Positions 54,831 to 62,470 of a DNA stretch of 64,000 nt are shown here, piece after piece. Source of the stretch: Bordetella ansorpii (GTDB taxonomy: Bacteria; Pseudomonadota; Gammaproteobacteria; Burkholderiales; Burkholderiaceae_B). Each line of letters opens with the position of its first letter. Position 1 is the first letter of the stretch. Made by a program: the position numbers and the translations under genes. The stretch covers positions 1,399,847-1,463,846 of the forward strand of contig NZ_FKBS01000014.1 in NCBI RefSeq assembly GCF_900078315.1. Direction: 5' to 3'. The notes beneath the pieces are model-generated. The model was given only the letters and a program-made list of their open reading frames with translations, did not search any database and was not told where the DNA came from.

Positions 54831-54852
54831 AGGACAATTTCTTGATTGTCCT
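54831..54852. promoter_or_regulatory. AGGACAAT-N6-ATTGTCCT inverted repeat
   Basis: Two perfect 8-bp arms (54831-54838, 54845-54852) around TTCTTG. It lies 119 bases upstream of the MFS start with no T-run after it, so an operator is more likely than a terminator. The binding regulator is not encoded next to it. Confidence 0.55.
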
Positions 54853-54971
54853 GAGGGCGGCGAGCAGACTGCGGCATACCGTCCGCCATGCCGGACCTGC
54901 CGCGAGACCGCACACCATCCGGTGCCTGTCGGAGCTCGGTCCTTCCGTCCCGACCAGGAAAGCGAATCGCC

Positions 54972-56207
54972 ATGCCGCCATTGTCCGACCCGCTGCGCCA
55001 TCGCTGGCTTATCGTCATCGCCGCCGGGGCCATCATGGGGGCCGCGCTCGGCGTGCGCCACGTCCAGGGACTGTTTCTGGCGCCCGTGGTGCTCAGTCAG
55101 GGCTGGTCGCGCGAGGCCTTCGGCTTCGCGCTCGCCGTGCAAAATCTCGTCTGGGGGCTGGCGCAGCCTTTCTCGGGCCTGCTGGCGGATCGATATGGTT
55201 CGGTGAAAGTGCTGGTGTCCGGTCTGTTGGCGTACGCCGCCGGCCTGATGCTGATGGCACAGGCCGCCACCCCGGGAAGTTTCATGCTTACCAACGGTCT
55301 GCTGGTGGGCGTGGCGTTGTCGGGCACGGCGTTCGGCACGGTCTATGGCGCGCTGAGCCGCATTTTTCCCGGCGATATGCGAACCTGGGCGCTGGCCGTC
55401 GTGGGCGCGCTGGGCGGACTGGGGCAGTTCTGCATGGTGCCGTTCGCCCAGGAACTGCTGGGCGCCATGCCGTGGCAGCGCGCCGCGCTCGTGCTGGGCG
55501 TGGGCATGCTCGTGTTGGCGCCGCTGTCGATGTTCCTGAGAGACCGGCCTTCCGCCTGCATGCAGGCCGCGGCCGCTTCGGGCGGTCAGGCGTCCATGAT
55601 GCCCGCGATCCGCCAGGCCCTGCGCCATCGGGGCTTCTGGCTGTTGACCCTGGGATTCACCGCTTGTGGTTTCCAGCTCGCCTTCATCGCCACGCACATG
55701 CCGGCATACCTGTCCGAGCACGGCCTCAGCGCGGGGCAGGCCGGGGCCACGCTGGCGGTCATCGCACTGGCCAACATCTTCGGCAATTACGCCTTTGCCA
55801 AGCTGGGGGGCAGATGGCCGCCCCGGCAGGTGCTCTGCGCGCTATATGTCGTGCGGGCGTTGGCCATCGCGGTCTTCATGGCGCTTCCCGTCACGGCCTG
55901 GAGCGCCTATGCGTTCTCGGCGGTCATGGGCTTTCTCTGGTTGGGCACCGTCCCATTGACCAGCGGGGTGCTGTCGCGCATCTTCGGCGTACGCTACATC
56001 GGTACGTTGTTCGGCCTGGTATTTCTCGGGCACCAGGTCGGCGGCTTTCTCGGCGTGTGGCTGGGCGGACTCGTCTACGACGCCTACCGGTCCTACGACC
56101 CGATGTGGATCGTGTCGATCGCCGTCGGGCTGTTGGCTGCCTGGGTGCATTGGCCCATCGACGACCGGCCCGTGGGGCAGGGCATTCCTGCTGGGCAGGC
56201 GTCATGA
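54972..56207 (+). CDS. MFS transporter, oxalate/formate antiporter-like
   Basis: The 411-aa protein has twelve helices of the major facilitator superfamily. N-terminal start RHRWLIVIAAGAIMGAALGVRHVQGLFLAPVVLSQGWSREAFGFALAVQNLVWGLAQPFSGLLADRYGS has the GxLaDRxG loop, and FGVRYIGTLFGLVFLGHQVGGFLGVWLGGLVYD is typical of the monocarboxylate/OFA group. It probably exchanges or takes up an organic acid. AGGAAA lies ten bases before the ATG at 54972. A 49-aa gene overlaps its stop, and an inverted repeat upstream suggests regulation. Confidence 0.92.
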   Translation: MPPLSDPLRHRWLIVIAAGAIMGAALGVRHVQGLFLAPVVLSQGWSREAFGFALAVQNLVWGLAQPFSGLLADRYGSVKVLVSGLLAYAAGLMLMAQAATPGSFMLTNGLLVGVALSGTAFGTVYGALSRIFPGDMRTWALAVVGALGGLGQFCMVPFAQELLGAMPWQRAALVLGVGMLVLAPLSMFLRDRPSACMQAAAASGGQASMMPAIRQALRHRGFWLLTLGFTACGFQLAFIATHMPAYLSEHGLSAGQAGATLAVIALANIFGNYAFAKLGGRWPPRQVLCALYVVRALAIAVFMALPVTAWSAYAFSAVMGFLWLGTVPLTSGVLSRIFGVRYIGTLFGLVFLGHQVGGFLGVWLGGLVYDAYRSYDPMWIVSIAVGLLAAWVHWPIDDRPVGQGIPAGQAS

Positions 56208-56353
56208 GGCGCCTGCGCCCGCGTCTGGCGGCGCTTGTATGGCGCGGCATGGCGGCCGTCGTGGGCGCCGTGGCCCTGGCCCAGGTCTTCCGGGCATGGT
56301 TGGATCCCGACCTGACCCTGGCACTGGCGGGCGGCCTTTTCCTGTGCCGCTGA
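56204..56353 (+). CDS. Small single-pass membrane protein
   Basis: The 49-aa frame starts at an ATG overlapping the MFS stop by four bases (ATGA). It encodes an Arg-rich start, one hydrophobic helix (WRGMAAVVGAVALAQVF), and a short tail (RAWLDPDLTLALAGG). Translational coupling, a membrane-spanning pattern and positive-inside charge support a real gene. It may stabilise or modulate the transporter, as small MFS-associated proteins can; no family known to me. Confidence 0.55.
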   Translation: MRRLRPRLAALVWRGMAAVVGAVALAQVFRAWLDPDLTLALAGGLFLCR

Positions 56354-56382
56354 GAGGCGTAACCGACGTGGCGACAATGAAA

Positions 56383-56414
56383 ATCCCCGCGGCACGTGTC
56401 CATGCCGCGGGGAT
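56383..56414 (-). terminator. Terminator of the ahpC-ahpD region
   Basis: ATCCCCGCGGCA and TGCCGCGGGGAT form a perfect 12-bp stem with an eight-base loop. On the minus strand the stem is followed by TTTTC, about 40 bases after the ahpD stop. Confidence 0.85.
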
Positions 56415-56452
56415 CGAGGCCCCGCCCCGTAGCGGAAGGGGGCTTGCCGAAC

Positions 56453-56971
56453 TTACTTGCCTTGCGCCGCCAGCGCCTGGGCCGCGGCGTTGATCACCGC
56501 CGCGATGCGGCCGGCGTCACGCAGTTGCTCGGAGCTGAAGCCGTCCTTGCGCAGGTTCTCGAAGTGCGACTGGATGCAGAAGTGGCACTTGCCGATGATC
56601 GACGCCACCAGGGCGAACAGTTCGAAGCGCTTCTTGTCCACGCCGCCGTGGGTGGCGTAGGCGTTCATGCGCAACTGGGCCGGCAGCGTCTTCAGTTGGG
56701 CGTCGCCCGACATCTCGACGTACGGGTACCAGACGTTGTTCATGCCCATCAGCGTCGCGGCGGTCAGCGCGGCGTTGGCATCGGTCTCGGACAGTGCGCC
56801 CTTGAAGGCGTCGACCAGGAACGGGCTACGCGCCGCGAAGGCGGCGGCCAGGGCCGCGCCCAGCGCGTCTTCCGGCGCCAGCGTGGAGCGGGCGATGACG
56901 GAATCCAGATTCAGGCGGATGTCCTTCGCCCAATCCGGCAGTTGTTCCTTGATGGTAGAGAGGAATTCCAT
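56453..56971 (-). CDS. ahpD: Alkyl hydroperoxidase AhpD
   Basis: The 172-aa peroxidase/adaptor has the active-site CHFC: Cys129-His130-Phe131-Cys132 in IIGKCHFCIQSHFENL, with His136 and a Glu near 117, matching AhpD of Mycobacterium. It helps AhpC turn over using a lipoamide-dependent dehydrogenase system. It lies downstream of ahpC on the same strand, separated by a hairpin terminator, so the two could be partly cotranscribed. A weak AGG precedes the ATG at 56969-56971. Confidence 0.94.
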   Translation of the reverse strand: MEFLSTIKEQLPDWAKDIRLNLDSVIARSTLAPEDALGAALAAAFAARSPFLVDAFKGALSETDANAALTAATLMGMNNVWYPYVEMSGDAQLKTLPAQLRMNAYATHGGVDKKRFELFALVASIIGKCHFCIQSHFENLRKDGFSSEQLRDAGRIAAVINAAAQALAAQGK

Positions 56972-56995
56972 AGTTTTTACCTATATTCTGGAGCA

Positions 56996-57018
56996 AGAAA
57001 AGCCCGGACGAACCGGGC
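56996..57018 (-). terminator. Partial terminator between ahpC and ahpD
   Basis: GCCCGG-TTCGT-CCGGGC on the minus strand is followed by TTTTC. A short 6-bp stem implies incomplete termination, so ahpD may be expressed at a lower level than ahpC. Confidence 0.65.
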
Positions 57019-57029
57019 CAGCGTACTGT

Positions 57030-57578
57030 TTACAGCGTGTCGCCGCCAACCGTACGGTTGCACGGGCACAGTTCGTCGGTTTGCAGGCCGTCCAGCAGAC
57101 GCAGGACTTCCTCGGGGTTACGGCCGACGTTCAGGTTGTTCACCGACACGTGCTGGATCGTGTTGTCCGGATCGACGATGAAGGTGGCGCGCAGCGCCAC
57201 GCCAGCGCCCTTTTCACGCACGCCCAGCTGATCGATCAGCGAGCCGGTGGTGTCGCCGAATTGGTAGTGACCCAGCTTGTTGAGGTCCGGGTGCTCACGG
57301 CGCCATGCCAGCTTGACGAATTCGTTGTCCGACGAACCGCCCAGCAGGACGGCGTCGCGGTCTTCGAAATCCTTGGCCAGCTTGTTGAAGCCGACGATTT
57401 CGGTCGGGCACACGAAGGTGAAGTCCTTCGGGTAGAAGTAGATGACCTTCCACTTGCCGGGGAACGAGCTTTCGGTGATGTCTTCGAAGGCCGAGACGCC
57501 GTTTTCTTCGTGCTGGTTGAAGCCGGGCTTGACGCCGGTGACCTTGAAGGACTCGAGTTTATCGCCAACAGTTTTCAT
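57030..57578 (-). CDS. ahpC: Alkyl hydroperoxide reductase AhpC
   Basis: The 182-aa typical 2-Cys peroxiredoxin has peroxidatic Cys57 in KDFTFVCPTEIVGF and resolving Cys171/Cys173 in ELCPCNRTVGG, the three-Cys arrangement of the AhpD-dependent (mycobacterial) type. The absence of ahpF and the presence of ahpD next door agree with that. It reduces organic peroxides and peroxynitrite in the cytosol. The ATG at 57576-57578 has GGGAG upstream and is preferred to an in-frame ATG 12 bases earlier. An AT-rich ATTATC-N11-GATAAT element lies 71-93 bases upstream, inside the risS 3-prime end. Confidence 0.97.
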   Translation of the reverse strand: MKTVGDKLESFKVTGVKPGFNQHEENGVSAFEDITESSFPGKWKVIYFYPKDFTFVCPTEIVGFNKLAKDFEDRDAVLLGGSSDNEFVKLAWRREHPDLNKLGHYQFGDTTGSLIDQLGVREKGAGVALRATFIVDPDNTIQHVSVNNLNVGRNPEEVLRLLDGLQTDELCPCNRTVGGDTL

Positions 57579-57642
57579 GTGTGCTCCCATTAGGTGTTGG
57601 GTGGAAAGGGGCTCGCGTGGAGCCGAGACACCTAATTTTACG

Positions 57643-59088
57643 CTATTGATTATCGATGTCTAATTGATAATTTCTAAATTTGGCTTTGGGCAGCTCTATG
57701 CGTGCCGTCAGTCCGCCGCCGGACCGCGGCTGCATTTTCAGCGATCCGCCGACGTGCTTGAGCAGGCGTTCGACAATGGCCAGGCCCAGGCCCGCGCCGC
57801 TGACGCCGGTGCGGGCCGCTTCGCCGCGCGAGAAGGGACGCAGGAGGCGTTCGACTTCCTCGGGGGCGATGCCGGGACCGCGGTCGCAGACTTCGATGGC
57901 CACGGTACTGCCCTCGGATTGCACGGTCATGACCAGGTGGGCCAGCCCATCGGTGGAACGGCCATAGCGGCGCGCGTTTTCGATCAGGTTGCCGACGATG
58001 CGTTTCAGGTCCAGCGCGGTGATGCGCGCGCGCAGGCCCGGTTCGATGTTGGCCTCGAGCTCGCCGCCCAGCGACGCGGTATGGCTGCGTTCGCGTTCGA
58101 ACAACTCGTGCAGCACCAGGGAGATGTCGGTGGCCAACTGGGGCAGGGTGCCCGCCGGGCGGGCGTATTCCATCAACTGGCCGATACTGTGGTCGATCTG
58201 GGCCAGGTCGTCGTCGATGGCCTGGCGGGCGTCTTCCGACACGCCGCTCATCTCGATTTCCAGGCGCATGCGCGCCAGCGGCGTGCGCAGGTCGTGCGAG
58301 ATGCCCGCCAGCATCAGTTCCCGGTCGGCCTCGGCCTGGCGAAGGTCTTTCGACATGCGGTTGAACGAGGCATTGAGATCGCGGATCTCCAGCGGCCCCT
58401 GTTCGGGCAGCGATGCCGGGGTCTCTCCGCGCGACAGCACCTGGGCCGCGCGCGCCAGCCGTGACAGCGGCCGATTGACGAAGCCCACGCTGACCGCGGC
58501 GCCCACCAGCGACAGCAGCAGCGCGGTCGCGCCCCAGCCCAGCCACTCTATGCCCCCGGTCAGCCCGATCTGCTCGCGTTCGAACACCAGCCAGTAGAGA
58601 TCCTGGTTGATCTGGAAACTGACCCAGAAACCGGGTACCTGATTGACCCCCCATGCGATCTGGGTATCCGCGCCGAAACGGGCGCGGATCTGCTGTGCCA
58701 CGCGCTGCCAGTAGTCGTCGTCGGGCAGTCCTTCGGTGAAATCGGTGACTTCACGCGGATAGACCTGGATGCCTTCGTTGGTCGCCAGGTCCAGCAGCAG
58801 CTTGCTGCGTTCTTCCGCATGGGAATAGACGAGCGCCGTCCGGGTGATGTTCACGGCAGTGATCACCCGCTGGGCCATCTGGTTGGCGCGCGGTCCCAGC
58901 TCCATGCTGAAGAAGACCTGCAACCATGCCCCGAGGCTGACCAGCATGAGCGCGGCCAGCAAAAGGAACGTGCGCCCGAAGAGACCCAGGCGCAGACGTG
59001 AAGTCAGGTTGCGGAGAATTCTGCGTAAGCGGGGCACAGGAGCACGCTCCTGCCCGGTGGTACGGGCTGTTTTATCAGCTTCCGCCAT
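57643..59088 (-). CDS. risS: Sensor histidine kinase RisS
   Basis: The 481-aa EnvZ-type kinase has two membrane helices (about 39-60 and 180-204), a periplasmic domain between, a HAMP segment (205-255) and the phosphoacceptor His265 in LMLAGISHDLRTPLARMRLE, then N, G1 and G2 boxes (NARRYG, DRGPGIAPEEVERLL, GAGLGLAIVERLL). In Bordetella pertussis the orthologue is a frameshifted pseudogene; here the frame is intact throughout. The product signals to RisA, linked in Bordetella to oxidative-stress resistance, acid phosphatase and intracellular survival. The last codons are AT-rich and coincide with an inverted repeat before ahpC. Overlaps risA by 14 bases. Confidence 0.96.
   Translation of the reverse strand: MAEADKTARTTGQERAPVPRLRRILRNLTSRLRLGLFGRTFLLLAALMLVSLGAWLQVFFSMELGPRANQMAQRVITAVNITRTALVYSHAEERSKLLLDLATNEGIQVYPREVTDFTEGLPDDDYWQRVAQQIRARFGADTQIAWGVNQVPGFWVSFQINQDLYWLVFEREQIGLTGGIEWLGWGATALLLSLVGAAVSVGFVNRPLSRLARAAQVLSRGETPASLPEQGPLEIRDLNASFNRMSKDLRQAEADRELMLAGISHDLRTPLARMRLEIEMSGVSEDARQAIDDDLAQIDHSIGQLMEYARPAGTLPQLATDISLVLHELFERERSHTASLGGELEANIEPGLRARITALDLKRIVGNLIENARRYGRSTDGLAHLVMTVQSEGSTVAIEVCDRGPGIAPEEVERLLRPFSRGEAARTGVSGAGLGLAIVERLLKHVGGSLKMQPRSGGGLTARIELPKAKFRNYQLDIDNQ
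57649..57671. promoter_or_regulatory. ATTATC-N11-GATAAT element, OxyR/LysR-type candidate
   Basis: The sequence is a perfect 6-11-6 inverted repeat, with related ATTGAT units around it. It is inside the last codons of risS (Y-Q-L-D-I-D-N-Q) and 71-93 bases upstream of ahpC. T-N11-A geometry fits LysR family sites, of which OxyR is the natural ahpC regulator. No OxyR gene is in the window. Confidence 0.45.
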
Positions 59089-59809
59089 CCGGAACGAAAA
59101 CGTAGCCCAGGCCCCAGACCGTCTGGATGAAGACCGGCTTGGACGGGTTCGGCTCGATCAGCTTGCGCAGGCGCGAAATCTGGACGTCCAGGCTGCGGTC
59201 GAAGGCTTCGTATTCGCGGCCGCGGGCAAGTTCCATCAGCTTGTCGCGCGACAGGGGAATCTTGGGGTGACGGGCAAACACCTTCAGCACCGAGAATTCG
59301 CCGGTGGTGATCGGCACCTGCTCGCTGTTGCGGGTGAGGGTGCGCGTGGACAGGTTGAGCACGTACGGGCCGAAGGCGATCGACTCGTTTTCCTGGCTGG
59401 GGGCGCCGGGGTGTTCCTCGGTGCCGCGGCGGCGCAGGATGGCGTTGATGCGCGCCAGCAGTTCGCGCGGGTTGAACGGCTTGGACAGGTAATCGTCCGC
59501 GCCCATCTCAAGGCCGACGATACGGTCGATCTCTTCTGCCTTGGCGGTCAGCATGATGATCGGCGTATTGTCGTGTCCGCCCCGCAGGCGACGGCAGATC
59601 GACAAGCCGTCTTCGCCTGGAAGCATCAGGTCGAGAACGAGCAGGTCGAAGTGCTCGCGCTGCCAGAGCTTGCCCATTTCCTTGGCATCCTCGGCGACGA
59701 ACACGTTGAACCCTTGTTCAGACAGGTAGCGCCGCAGCAGATCGCGAAGACGGGGGTCATCGTCAACGACGAGGATCTTGCGGATGGGGGTGGTGTTTTG
59801 AGTATTCAT
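59075..59809 (-). CDS. risA: Response regulator RisA (OmpR family)
   Basis: The 244-aa regulator has a receiver with Asp60 in DLLVLDLMLPGEDG, acidic pair in VVDDDPRLRDLLRRYL, Lys in DDYLSKPFNPREL, and an OmpR winged helix (LTTGEFSVLKVFARHPKIPLSRDKLMELARGREYEAFDRSLDVQISRLRKLIEPNPSKPVFIQTVWGLGYVF as separate pieces: TTGEFSVLKVF, SLDVQISRLRKL, WGLGYVFVPDGG). The ATG at 59807-59809 gives the length reported for Bordetella RisA. It is the first gene of the risAS operon. In the genus it controls acid phosphatase, stress genes and, in B. pertussis, virulence genes with BvgR. Confidence 0.97.
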   Translation of the reverse strand: MNTQNTTPIRKILVVDDDPRLRDLLRRYLSEQGFNVFVAEDAKEMGKLWQREHFDLLVLDLMLPGEDGLSICRRLRGGHDNTPIIMLTAKAEEIDRIVGLEMGADDYLSKPFNPRELLARINAILRRRGTEEHPGAPSQENESIAFGPYVLNLSTRTLTRNSEQVPITTGEFSVLKVFARHPKIPLSRDKLMELARGREYEAFDRSLDVQISRLRKLIEPNPSKPVFIQTVWGLGYVFVPDGGS

Positions 59810-59940
59810 GGCCGGAAATGTAACAGTGACAAGAACCGCGGGCAATCGGCATTTCACAATGTATTACACATTGCGCATAACGGTTGAAAACTCTCGGTTT
59901 TTTCTCGAAGGGTTGCTCCAATTTCGTACAATTCCGCACC

Positions 59941-61338
59941 ATGAACTTGACTATGTTGGCCTTTGAGACCTCGTCCTCGCGGTGTGGCGTGGCGCTTTTG
60001 CGTGACGGGGACGGAACGCCTCGCATCGATCTGCTCGAACACGAGGGCGCCCAGGAGCACGCGGAACGTCTCCTGCCCATGGCGCGGGAATTGCTGACGC
60101 GTGCCGCTCTCGTCCCTGCCGACGTGCAGGCCGTGGCGTTCGGCCAGGGGCCTGGGGGCTTTACCGGCCTGCGGGTGGCCTGTGGCGTGGCGCAGGGCAT
60201 GGCGCTGGGGCTGGGCGTGCCGGTGCTGCCCGTGGTGTCCCATCTGGCCGTGGCGGCGGAAAGTGGCGCCGGCCCGCAAGAGGCCGTCCTGGTGGCGCTG
60301 GACGCGCGCATGGAAGAAGTCTACCTGGCGGCCTATCTGCCCGAGGGCGATGGCTGGCGCGAGTTGCAGGCGCCCATGCTGATCGCGGCCGGCGAGGCCA
60401 TGCCTTGGGCGCGGCATCATCTGCCGGCCTGGTCGGAGCAGGCCGGCCGGCCGCTGGCGCTGCTGCGCGCCGGCGACGCCTGGGATGCCTATCCGGCGAT
60501 GGACGAGGCCGGGGCCGGCACGCGGCGTTGCGAGGCGACCCGGCCGCAGGCCACCGCCGTGGCGCGGCTGGCGCGGCAGGCCTGGCTACGCGGAGAAACC
60601 GTGGATCCCGAAGCCGCCGCGCCGCTGTACGTGCGGGACAAGGTGGCTTTCACAACCGCCGAGCGGCAGGCCGGGCAAGGGGGCAATCCCCGTGCCGGCA
60701 GCCAGTTGTCGGAGCCGGCGCCGCGATCGGGGCCGGACGGTTCGGTGTCTCGGCCCCAGGCGCAGGGTGGGACTTCCCAGCCTGCGGGGGCGTCGGTCCC
60801 GGACGTGCCGCCCGGGGCGGCTGTGGCGGCTCAGTCTGCCGGGGGCCTGGCCGGGCCGGTCGATCCGCCGCCCATCGACGACATCGAACTGCTGCCGATG
60901 ACGCCCGCCGATCTCGACGACGTTGCCGACCTGGAGGCGCAGGTCCAGGCCTTTCCGTGGACGCGCGGCAATTTCGCCGACGGCCTGGCGGCGGGCTATC
61001 CGGGCTGCGTGCTGCGTGCGCAGGGCCGTCTGGCGGGGTTCTGCCTGCTGATGCTGGCGCCGGACGTGGCGCACCTGCTGGTGATCGCCGTGCCGCGCGC
61101 GTTACACCGCCGCGGATTGGGGCGCAGGCTGCTGGCATGGTGCGAAATGCGCACCCGGCAGGCCGGCGTGCCAGGGCTGCTGCTCGAGGTGCGTCCCTCG
61201 AACGAGGGGGCCGTCGGTTTCTACGAACAGGCCGGTTTCCTGCGGGTGGGTGTGCGCAGAGGCTATTATCCGAGCGGTAAAGGCAAACGCGAGGATGCAT
61301 TGGTCATGCAGAAGACCATCGAGGGCGGCCACGCATGA
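59941..61338 (+). CDS. TsaB-RimI fusion: tRNA t6A subunit and ribosomal-protein acetyltransferase
   Basis: The 465-aa protein joins two enzymes. Residues 1 to about 235 are TsaB (MNLTMLAFETSSSRCGVALL; AVAFGQGPGGFTGLRVACGVAQGMALG; VALDARMEEVYLA), needed for t6A37 modification of tRNA. A flexible Gly/Pro/Ala/Ser linker of about 80 residues follows (VSRPQAQGGTSQPAGASVPD region). About 320-460 is a GNAT RimI domain: VADLEAQVQAFPWTRGNFADGL, HLLVIAVPRALHRRGLGRRLL (acetyl-CoA loop) and EVRPSNEGAVGFYEQAGFLRVGVRRGYYPSG, which acetylates the S18 N-terminus. Start ATG at 59941, divergent from risA. The stop overlaps the uracil glycosylase ATG. Confidence 0.94.
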   Translation: MNLTMLAFETSSSRCGVALLRDGDGTPRIDLLEHEGAQEHAERLLPMARELLTRAALVPADVQAVAFGQGPGGFTGLRVACGVAQGMALGLGVPVLPVVSHLAVAAESGAGPQEAVLVALDARMEEVYLAAYLPEGDGWRELQAPMLIAAGEAMPWARHHLPAWSEQAGRPLALLRAGDAWDAYPAMDEAGAGTRRCEATRPQATAVARLARQAWLRGETVDPEAAAPLYVRDKVAFTTAERQAGQGGNPRAGSQLSEPAPRSGPDGSVSRPQAQGGTSQPAGASVPDVPPGAAVAAQSAGGLAGPVDPPPIDDIELLPMTPADLDDVADLEAQVQAFPWTRGNFADGLAAGYPGCVLRAQGRLAGFCLLMLAPDVAHLLVIAVPRALHRRGLGRRLLAWCEMRTRQAGVPGLLLEVRPSNEGAVGFYEQAGFLRVGVRRGYYPSGKGKREDALVMQKTIEGGHA

Positions 61339-62393
61339 CGGGTGCGCACGTCCAGGGGGCGGCGCCGTCGGCGCCGCGCGTCAATCCCTTGCAGCGGTTG
61401 TGGCTGCGCGAGCTGGGTATCGAGAAGACCTGGCTGCGCGAGGTGGCGCCGGTGGCGTCCGATGCCGCGCTGGCGAAGGCGCCGCAGGCCGGCCAGGGGG
61501 CTACGCCCGCGGGCCGGGCCGATGCGGCGCCAGCGCCGGTTCGCGCGTCTGCCGCCGCGGCAGCAGGCGCGGATACGCCCGCTCATGGCGTACCGCCCAC
61601 GGAACCGCCGGCTGGCGATCGGGCGGCCCGCGGCCCCGGCGCGCAAGCCGAGACCGTGCCGGCCAAGCCCGTGGGCGCTGCGCCTTCCACGGCATCCGAA
61701 CACATCAAGGCGGCCCTGGCCGCCACGGGCCGTAACGCGGCCCCGCCGCCCGCGGCAGCCGCCGCGCCGCGCGGTCCCGCGCCCTACGTTGCAGAGACCC
61801 CCGAGGCCAAGGAAGCGCGCTTGCGCCAGGTGCAGACGGCCGACGTCGAGACCCTGCGCGGCATGGTCACCGGCTGCGAGGCCTGCGGCCTGTGCCGTGG
61901 ACGGCGCAACGCCGTATTCGGCATGGGCGCGACCGCGCCGCGCTGGATGGTGGTGGGCGAAGCGCCCGGCGAGCAGGAAGACCGGCAGGGCCTGCCGTTC
62001 GTGGGGCGTTCGGGCCAGTTGCTGGACGCCATGCTGGCGTCGGTCGGCATGAGCCGGGAACAGGACGTCTTCATCGCCAACGTGATCAAGTGCCGCCCGC
62101 CGGGCAACCGCAACCCGACGCCTGACGAAATCGCCGCCTGCAGTCCCTACCTGATGAGGCAGATCGCGTTGCTCAAGCCCGAGCGCATCCTGGTGGTGGG
62201 CCGCTTCGCGGCGCAGACGTTGCTGGGCACGGACGCCACCATCGGCAGCCTGCGCGGCCGCGTGCACCACCTGGAAAGCGACGGCCGCCAGATTCCCGTG
62301 ATCGTCAGCTACCACCCGGCCTATCTGCTGCGCAGCCCGGCCGAGAAGGCGCGCAGCTGGCAGGATCTGCGGCTGGCGGCCACGCTTTCGTAG
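61335..62393 (+). CDS. Family-4 uracil-DNA glycosylase (Fe-S), N-terminally extended
   Basis: The 352-aa protein has an N-terminal helix (VNPLQRLWLRELGIEKTWLR), a low-complexity Ala/Pro-rich stretch (about 45-150) and a C-terminal family-4 UDG. Cluster Cys are visible in GCEACGLCRGRR and VIKCRPPGNRNPTPDEIAACSPYL; catalytic motif GEAPGEQEDRQGLPFVGRSGQLLDAML; motif B HPAYLLRSPAEK. It removes uracil from DNA, relevant to a GC-rich genome with cytosine deamination. ATGA overlap couples it to TsaB-RimI. The N-terminal helix plus linker may tether it to another repair factor; this is inference. Confidence 0.93.
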   Translation: MTGAHVQGAAPSAPRVNPLQRLWLRELGIEKTWLREVAPVASDAALAKAPQAGQGATPAGRADAAPAPVRASAAAAAGADTPAHGVPPTEPPAGDRAARGPGAQAETVPAKPVGAAPSTASEHIKAALAATGRNAAPPPAAAAAPRGPAPYVAETPEAKEARLRQVQTADVETLRGMVTGCEACGLCRGRRNAVFGMGATAPRWMVVGEAPGEQEDRQGLPFVGRSGQLLDAMLASVGMSREQDVFIANVIKCRPPGNRNPTPDEIAACSPYLMRQIALLKPERILVVGRFAAQTLLGTDATIGSLRGRVHHLESDGRQIPVIVSYHPAYLLRSPAEKARSWQDLRLAATLS

Positions 62394-62416
62394 GGCGCCA
62401 GCCACCCGCCACCCAA

Positions 62417-62456
62417 GAAAAAGGGGCCGTCGGAACTGAACAACGGCCCCTTGCTT
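62417..62456. terminator. Bidirectional terminator between udg and lplT
   Basis: AAGGGGCCGT and ACGGCCCCTT form a 10-bp stem with a 12-base loop (62431-62442). A-rich on the left (AAGAAAAA) and T-rich on the right (GCTTTTCC), so it can end transcription from both convergent genes. Confidence 0.88.
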
Positions 62457-62470
62457 TTCCCGGACGGGAA

